Shown: positions 60,717 to 64,000 of the stretch, piece by piece
Position numbering within the stretch: position 1 is the first letter of the stretch
Layout: each line of letters begins with the position of its first letter
Source: an uncultured Collinsella sp.
GTDB lineage: Bacteria; Actinomycetota; Coriobacteriia; Coriobacteriales; Coriobacteriaceae
Direction: 5' to 3'
Assembly: GCA_902494555.1 (NCBI GenBank)
Contig: CABUTR010000002.1
Location: 49,416-113,415, forward strand
DNA length: 64,000 nt
Translations under genes and position numbers: made by a program
Notes under the pieces: generated by a model
Database searches by the model: none
The model's input: only the letters and a program-made list of their open reading frames with translations
What the model was told of the DNA's origin: nothing

Positions 60717-61145
60717 ATGAGGGTTGTAATCGCTTCCGATGCCGACGGTATGTCGATGAAGGAGTCCATCAAGGAGATGCTCATCGCCGACGGTCACGAG
60801 GTCGTCGACTATTCCGAGACCCCTGCCGCGGACTTTGTCGATTCCGCGACCGCCGTTGCCAAGGACCTGCTGGAGCACAAGGATTCCCAGGGCTTCGCAT
60901 TCGATAAGTACGGCGTCGGCTCCTATATGGCCGCCGTCAAGATCAAGGGCATGGTCGTCGCCAACATTTCCGACGAGCGTTCCGCCTACATGACCCGCGA
61001 GCACAACGGCTCGCGCATGGTCACCATGGGCCCGGGCGTTGTGGGCACCGAGGTCGCCAAGAAGATCGCCCGCGAGTTCCTGCGTGCCCAGTACGCCGGC
61101 GGCCGTCACCAGATCCGTGTCGACATGCTCAACAAGATGGCCTAA
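60717..61145 (+). CDS. lacA: Galactose-6-phosphate isomerase subunit LacA
   Basis: 142 aa, RpiB/LacAB fold, MRVVIASDADGMSMKESIKE. Converts galactose-6-P to tagatose-6-P as a heteromer with LacB. In LacA the position of the catalytic cysteine is replaced (YGVGSYMA), as in known LacA proteins. SREGGRM-type AYMTREHNGSRMVTMG is the substrate loop. AGGAGG 8 nt before ATG 60717 selects this start over the upstream ATG at 60657. Confidence 0.93.
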   Translation: MRVVIASDADGMSMKESIKEMLIADGHEVVDYSETPAADFVDSATAVAKDLLEHKDSQGFAFDKYGVGSYMAAVKIKGMVVANISDERSAYMTREHNGSRMVTMGPGVVGTEVAKKIAREFLRAQYAGGRHQIRVDMLNKMA

Positions 61146-61208
61146 CGAGAGCCACCGAGAACTCGAACTTCTACCTCAACTTGTGAATTCAGACGAAAGG
61201 ACGTTCTG

Positions 61209-61733
61209 ATGAAGAAGACCATCGCAATCGGTTGCGACCATATCGTTACGGACGAGAAGATCTATCTGGCCGACCGCCTGGAGCAGGCTGGCTACAAGGT
61301 GCTCGACTGCGGCACCTACAGCCACACCCGTACGCACTATCCCATCTACGGCAAGGCCGTGGGCGAGGCCGTTGCCAGCGGCAAGGCCGACTTTGGCGTG
61401 GCCCTGTGCGGTACCGGCATCGGCATCACCAACGCCGTCAACAAGGTTCCCGGCGCCCGCTGCGCCCTGGTTCGCGACATGACCTCTGCCCTGTATGCCC
61501 GTCGCGAGCTCAACGCCAACATCGTGGGCTTTGGCGGCAAGATTACCGGCGAGTTCCTGATGGCCGATATCATGCTTGCCTTCCTGGAGGAGCCCTACGA
61601 GAAGACCCCCGAGCACGATGCCCTGATCGCCAAGATCGATGCCTGCAATAAGGCCGACGCCGAGGCTCAGGCTGACCCGCACTTCTTTGACGAGTTCCTC
61701 GAGAAGTGGGACCGCGGCGAATACCACGACTAA
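61209..61733 (+). CDS. lacB: Galactose-6-phosphate isomerase subunit LacB
   Basis: 174 aa. Catalytic-type cysteine C67 in VALCGTGIGITNAVNK, general acid-base region MTSALYARRELNANIVGFGG. Forms the active isomerase with LacA 63 nt upstream. GAAAGGA precedes ATG 61209. Together they connect LacG products to LacC. Confidence 0.94.
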   Translation: MKKTIAIGCDHIVTDEKIYLADRLEQAGYKVLDCGTYSHTRTHYPIYGKAVGEAVASGKADFGVALCGTGIGITNAVNKVPGARCALVRDMTSALYARRELNANIVGFGGKITGEFLMADIMLAFLEEPYEKTPEHDALIAKIDACNKADAEAQADPHFFDEFLEKWDRGEYHD

Positions 61734-61737
61734 GGAG

Positions 61738-61765
61738 GTTACGCGGTTTTACCAAACCGCGTAAC
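61738..61765 (+). repeat. Perfect hairpin GTTACGCGGTTT / AAACCGCGTAAC
   Basis: 12-bp arms with a TACC loop directly after lacB. The same sequence (GTTACGCGGTTTTAC) starts again at 63986 after lacC copy 2, where the window ends. Confidence 0.85.
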
Positions 61766-61774
61766 GGGTCGACG

Positions 61775-61882
61775 CTGCGCGGCGCTCAGGCACCCCATCT
61801 CGCCGCTCAAACCGTCGCTCGCGTACATGAAGTACGCGTCGCTCCTCTTTCGCGGCGACCTGGGGCACCTGAGCGCCGCTCG
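61775..61882. repeat. Large imperfect inverted repeat after lacB
   Basis: GCGGCGCTCAGGCACCCC (61778 onward) pairs with the arm at about 61854-61880 (GGGGCACCTGAGCGCCGC) with few mismatches; the loop holds GCGTAC-ATGAA-GTACGC. No ORF; the remaining part of the 378-bp gap to 62112 holds nothing recognised. Confidence 0.75.
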
Positions 61883-62111
61883 CTGACGTTGGGGGTACCT
61901 GCAGGGTTACCGCTGTTGTTGCGAAGCGTTCTGGTACGGCTAGCTGCTCCGATAACACGTTTGCTTGCTTGGCTTGAGTGCTTCGCTCCTGACGGCCCCC
62001 GGCATTCTGCAGCTTTTCAATTGACGGCTCGCGTTTCTGTGAGGGGGCGCGGGCCGGTTTTCTATCAGCCCCACTGACTCGGCGGGCTGGCGTACGAAAG
62101 GGAAGGCTCCT

Positions 62112-62993
62112 ATGGAGTTTGTTCTTGATAACGGTTTGATTCGTGTGGCACTGAGCACGGCTGGCGGATCGTTCACTTCTATTGCGGCCAACGGCCGTGA
62201 GTACCTGTGGCAGGGTGACCCGGCGGTCTGGTCGGGCCAGGCACCTATTTGCTTCCCGATCTGCGGCGGCCTTCGTGACGGTCGCGCGATGACTATGGGC
62301 GGCCGCGAGGTCAAGCTTGCCCGCCACGGCTTTGCCCGCAAGCAGGAGTGGAAGCTCGAGGAGCAGGGCGACAACATGGTTGCGCTGAGCCTAAGCTCTG
62401 CCGACCATGCCGAACTGCTCGAGCAGTATCCGTATCCGTTTAAGATCGTCGCGCGCTACACGATCGATGCGGCTAAGGTGGCCGTGTCGTACGAGGTGAC
62501 CAATGAGGGCACCGAGGATATGCCATTCTTTGTGGGTGGCCACCCCGGCTTTAAGTGCCCGCTCGACGAGGGCGAGTCCTATGACGATTACGAGCTCCGT
62601 TTTGAGCAGCGTGAGGCCGCCGAGCTCTGTACTGCCGTTCCCTCGACGGGCCTGATTGATGTTGAGCATCGCAGCAAGAACCCCATGATCGGCCAGAACC
62701 TGTCGCTGACCCACGAACTTTTCGACTTCGCGGAGACCATCTTTGACGTGCTCGAGAGCCGCGTGGTTACGCTGACCAAGAAAACCGAGGACAAGGGCGT
62801 GCGCCTGACGTTCCCCGATATGCCATACCTGATTGTGTGGAGCAAGCCCGAGGGCGACTTTGTGGCCGTGGAACCGTGGGGCGGCCTGTCCACCTGCTCC
62901 GACGAGGATGATATCCTGGAGCACAAGCGTGGCTGCCTGGTTGCCAAGCCGGGGGAGACCGTCACCCGTGGCTTTGAGATCGAGATCCTTTAA
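62112..62993 (+). CDS. lacX: Aldose 1-epimerase family, LacX-like (copy 2)
   Basis: 293 aa, same length and about three-quarters identical by eye to copy 1 (31724). Motifs CFPICGGLRD, ARHGFARKQEWKLEE, GGHPGFKCPLDEGE. AAAGGGAAGG precedes ATG 62112. Followed 55 nt later by lacC copy 2, exactly as in the first pair. Confidence 0.87.
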   Translation: MEFVLDNGLIRVALSTAGGSFTSIAANGREYLWQGDPAVWSGQAPICFPICGGLRDGRAMTMGGREVKLARHGFARKQEWKLEEQGDNMVALSLSSADHAELLEQYPYPFKIVARYTIDAAKVAVSYEVTNEGTEDMPFFVGGHPGFKCPLDEGESYDDYELRFEQREAAELCTAVPSTGLIDVEHRSKNPMIGQNLSLTHELFDFAETIFDVLESRVVTLTKKTEDKGVRLTFPDMPYLIVWSKPEGDFVAVEPWGGLSTCSDEDDILEHKRGCLVAKPGETVTRGFEIEIL

Positions 62994-63048
62994 CGAGCTA
63001 TCGTATGTTTGGGGCCGCGCGTGCCGTGCCCCGGAACAGGAGTTCAAT

Positions 63049-63984
63049 ATGATTCTGACCGTTACCATGAACCCGTCGATCGATACGCGCTATCAGCTCG
63101 ACAAGCTGATCATCGACGACGTGAACCGCGTGACGCCCGAAAAGACCGCTGGCGGCAAGGGCCTCAACGTGAGCCGCGTGTTGCTGCAGCTGGGTGACGA
63201 CGTGCTCGCGACCGGCCTGCTTGGCGGTCACATGGGTGCCTATATGGCCGAGCTCATGGATGCCGATGGCGTCAAGAATGACTTTGTGCCCATTGCCGGT
63301 GAGACGCGCATTTGCCTGAATATCCTGCACGAGGGTAATCAGACCGAGCTGCTGGAGAGCGGCCCGCAGATCGCTCCGGCCGAGCTCGAGGCCTTTACGG
63401 CCAAGTTCGCCGAGCTTGCGGCGAAGGCGGACGTTGTGACGCTTTCGGGTTCGCTGCCGCGCGGCGTCGATGCCGGCTACTATGCCGAGCTCGTCAAGAT
63501 TGCCGAGGAGGCGGGCGCCAAGGTGCTGCTCGACACCTCGGGTGCATCGCTGGAGGCCGCGCTGGAGTCCGACGCTAAGCCTGAGCTCGTAAAGCCCAAC
63601 CTGACCGAGATTAACGGCCTGCTGGGTACGTCCTTTACGACCGACGATGTCGATGCCCTGCGCGAGGCGCTTGCCTCCGATGGCCGCTTTGCCGGTATTC
63701 CCTGGGTTGTCGTTTCGATGGGTGCTGCCGGTTCGGTGGGCTTCCATGAGGGCCGTGCGTTCCGCGCCAAGACGCCCGCGATTGCGGCTGTGAACGCGAC
63801 GGGTTCCGGTGACTCGACCATCGCCGGCTTTGCGCATGCCATTGCTGCTGGTGCCGACGACGTCACGGTGCTCAAGACCGCCAATACCTGCGGCAAGCTT
63901 AACGCCATGGATCCCAAGACCGGCCACCTGGTCATGGACCGCTGGGACGAGATCTACAACAGCGTTGAGGTCGTAGAGTTGTAG
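63049..63984 (+). CDS. lacC: Tagatose-6-phosphate kinase (copy 2)
   Basis: 311 aa with catalytic D255 in GSGDSTIAGF, same positions as copy 1. N-terminus MILTVTMNPSIDTRYQL. CAGGAG precedes ATG 63049, which decides the start. Immediately downstream of lacX copy 2 and of lacAB, so it completes the galactose-6-P route up to tagatose-1,6-bisphosphate. Aldolase not in the window. Confidence 0.9.
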   Translation: MILTVTMNPSIDTRYQLDKLIIDDVNRVTPEKTAGGKGLNVSRVLLQLGDDVLATGLLGGHMGAYMAELMDADGVKNDFVPIAGETRICLNILHEGNQTELLESGPQIAPAELEAFTAKFAELAAKADVVTLSGSLPRGVDAGYYAELVKIAEEAGAKVLLDTSGASLEAALESDAKPELVKPNLTEINGLLGTSFTTDDVDALREALASDGRFAGIPWVVVSMGAAGSVGFHEGRAFRAKTPAIAAVNATGSGDSTIAGFAHAIAAGADDVTVLKTANTCGKLNAMDPKTGHLVMDRWDEIYNSVEVVEL

Positions 63985-64000
63985 GGTTACGCGGTTTTAC

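Overview
The window looks like a chromosomal segment of a gut coriobacterium, most probably Collinsella (inferred from high GC, Actinobacteria-type housekeeping genes with long acidic or basic tails, and many PTS sugar operons with GH1 phospho-glycosidases; no 16S rRNA is present to confirm it). Both ends cut into larger contexts: the left edge lies inside nhaA, and the right edge lies just after a tagatose-6-phosphate kinase gene, in the first bases of a repeated hairpin.

Positions 1-22,600 are core genome. They carry a Na+/H+ antiporter, an aspartate aminotransferase, a STAS protein, a tatA-tatC-hypA-hypB cluster, an archaeal-type topoisomerase I, a tmk-holB-PSP1 cluster, comF, a lipoprotein solute-binding protein, a long-form hibernation factor, a DegV protein, a beta-hydroxyacid dehydrogenase with a striking His/Cys-rich tail, and an isocitrate-dehydrogenase-like enzyme. 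An XRE/DUF2975 pair follows at 22,622-23,509.

From 24,200 to the right end, nearly everything serves amino-sugar and beta-galactoside uptake feeding tagatose-6-phosphate. (i) A mannose-family PTS (EIIA, YajC-like, EIIB, EIIC, EIID), a GntR regulator, AgaS and a NagA/AgaA deacetylase form a GalNAc-type route. (ii) lacX-lacC, a YhcH-family protein, a tRNA-Thr(CGT), a degenerate EIIB, galM and a DeoR/LacR regulator follow. (iii) A lactose-family EIIC-EIIB next to a GntR regulator and a TIM-barrel-like protein forms a fourth transporter locus. (iv) Three modules, each a fused lactose-family EIIBC, a 6-phospho-beta-galactosidase and a divergent LacI regulator, occupy 43.9-58.4 kb. (v) A single free lactose-type EIIA (lacF), then lacA, lacB and a second lacX-lacC pair close the window. 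Both routes therefore meet at tagatose-6-phosphate; the tagatose-bisphosphate aldolase (lacD or kbaY) is not in the window.

The intergenic DNA is unusually structured. Four arrays hold eleven copies of an exactly 55-nt, same-polarity hairpin unit at 79-81 bp pitch, three of them between convergent genes. Six promoter regions share a direct repeat of AACGG with an exact 21-bp offset. A TGTTC-N7-TTTGAA motif links the DeoR gene to lacF and lacA. A TGGTTACTACCAG site links the aga PTS and agaS. There are also REP-like GGGGACGTTC elements, a MITE-like element, tandem promoter duplications and several gene remnants (nagA 3' end, deoR 3' half). These suggest recurrent duplication in a sugar-catabolism island.
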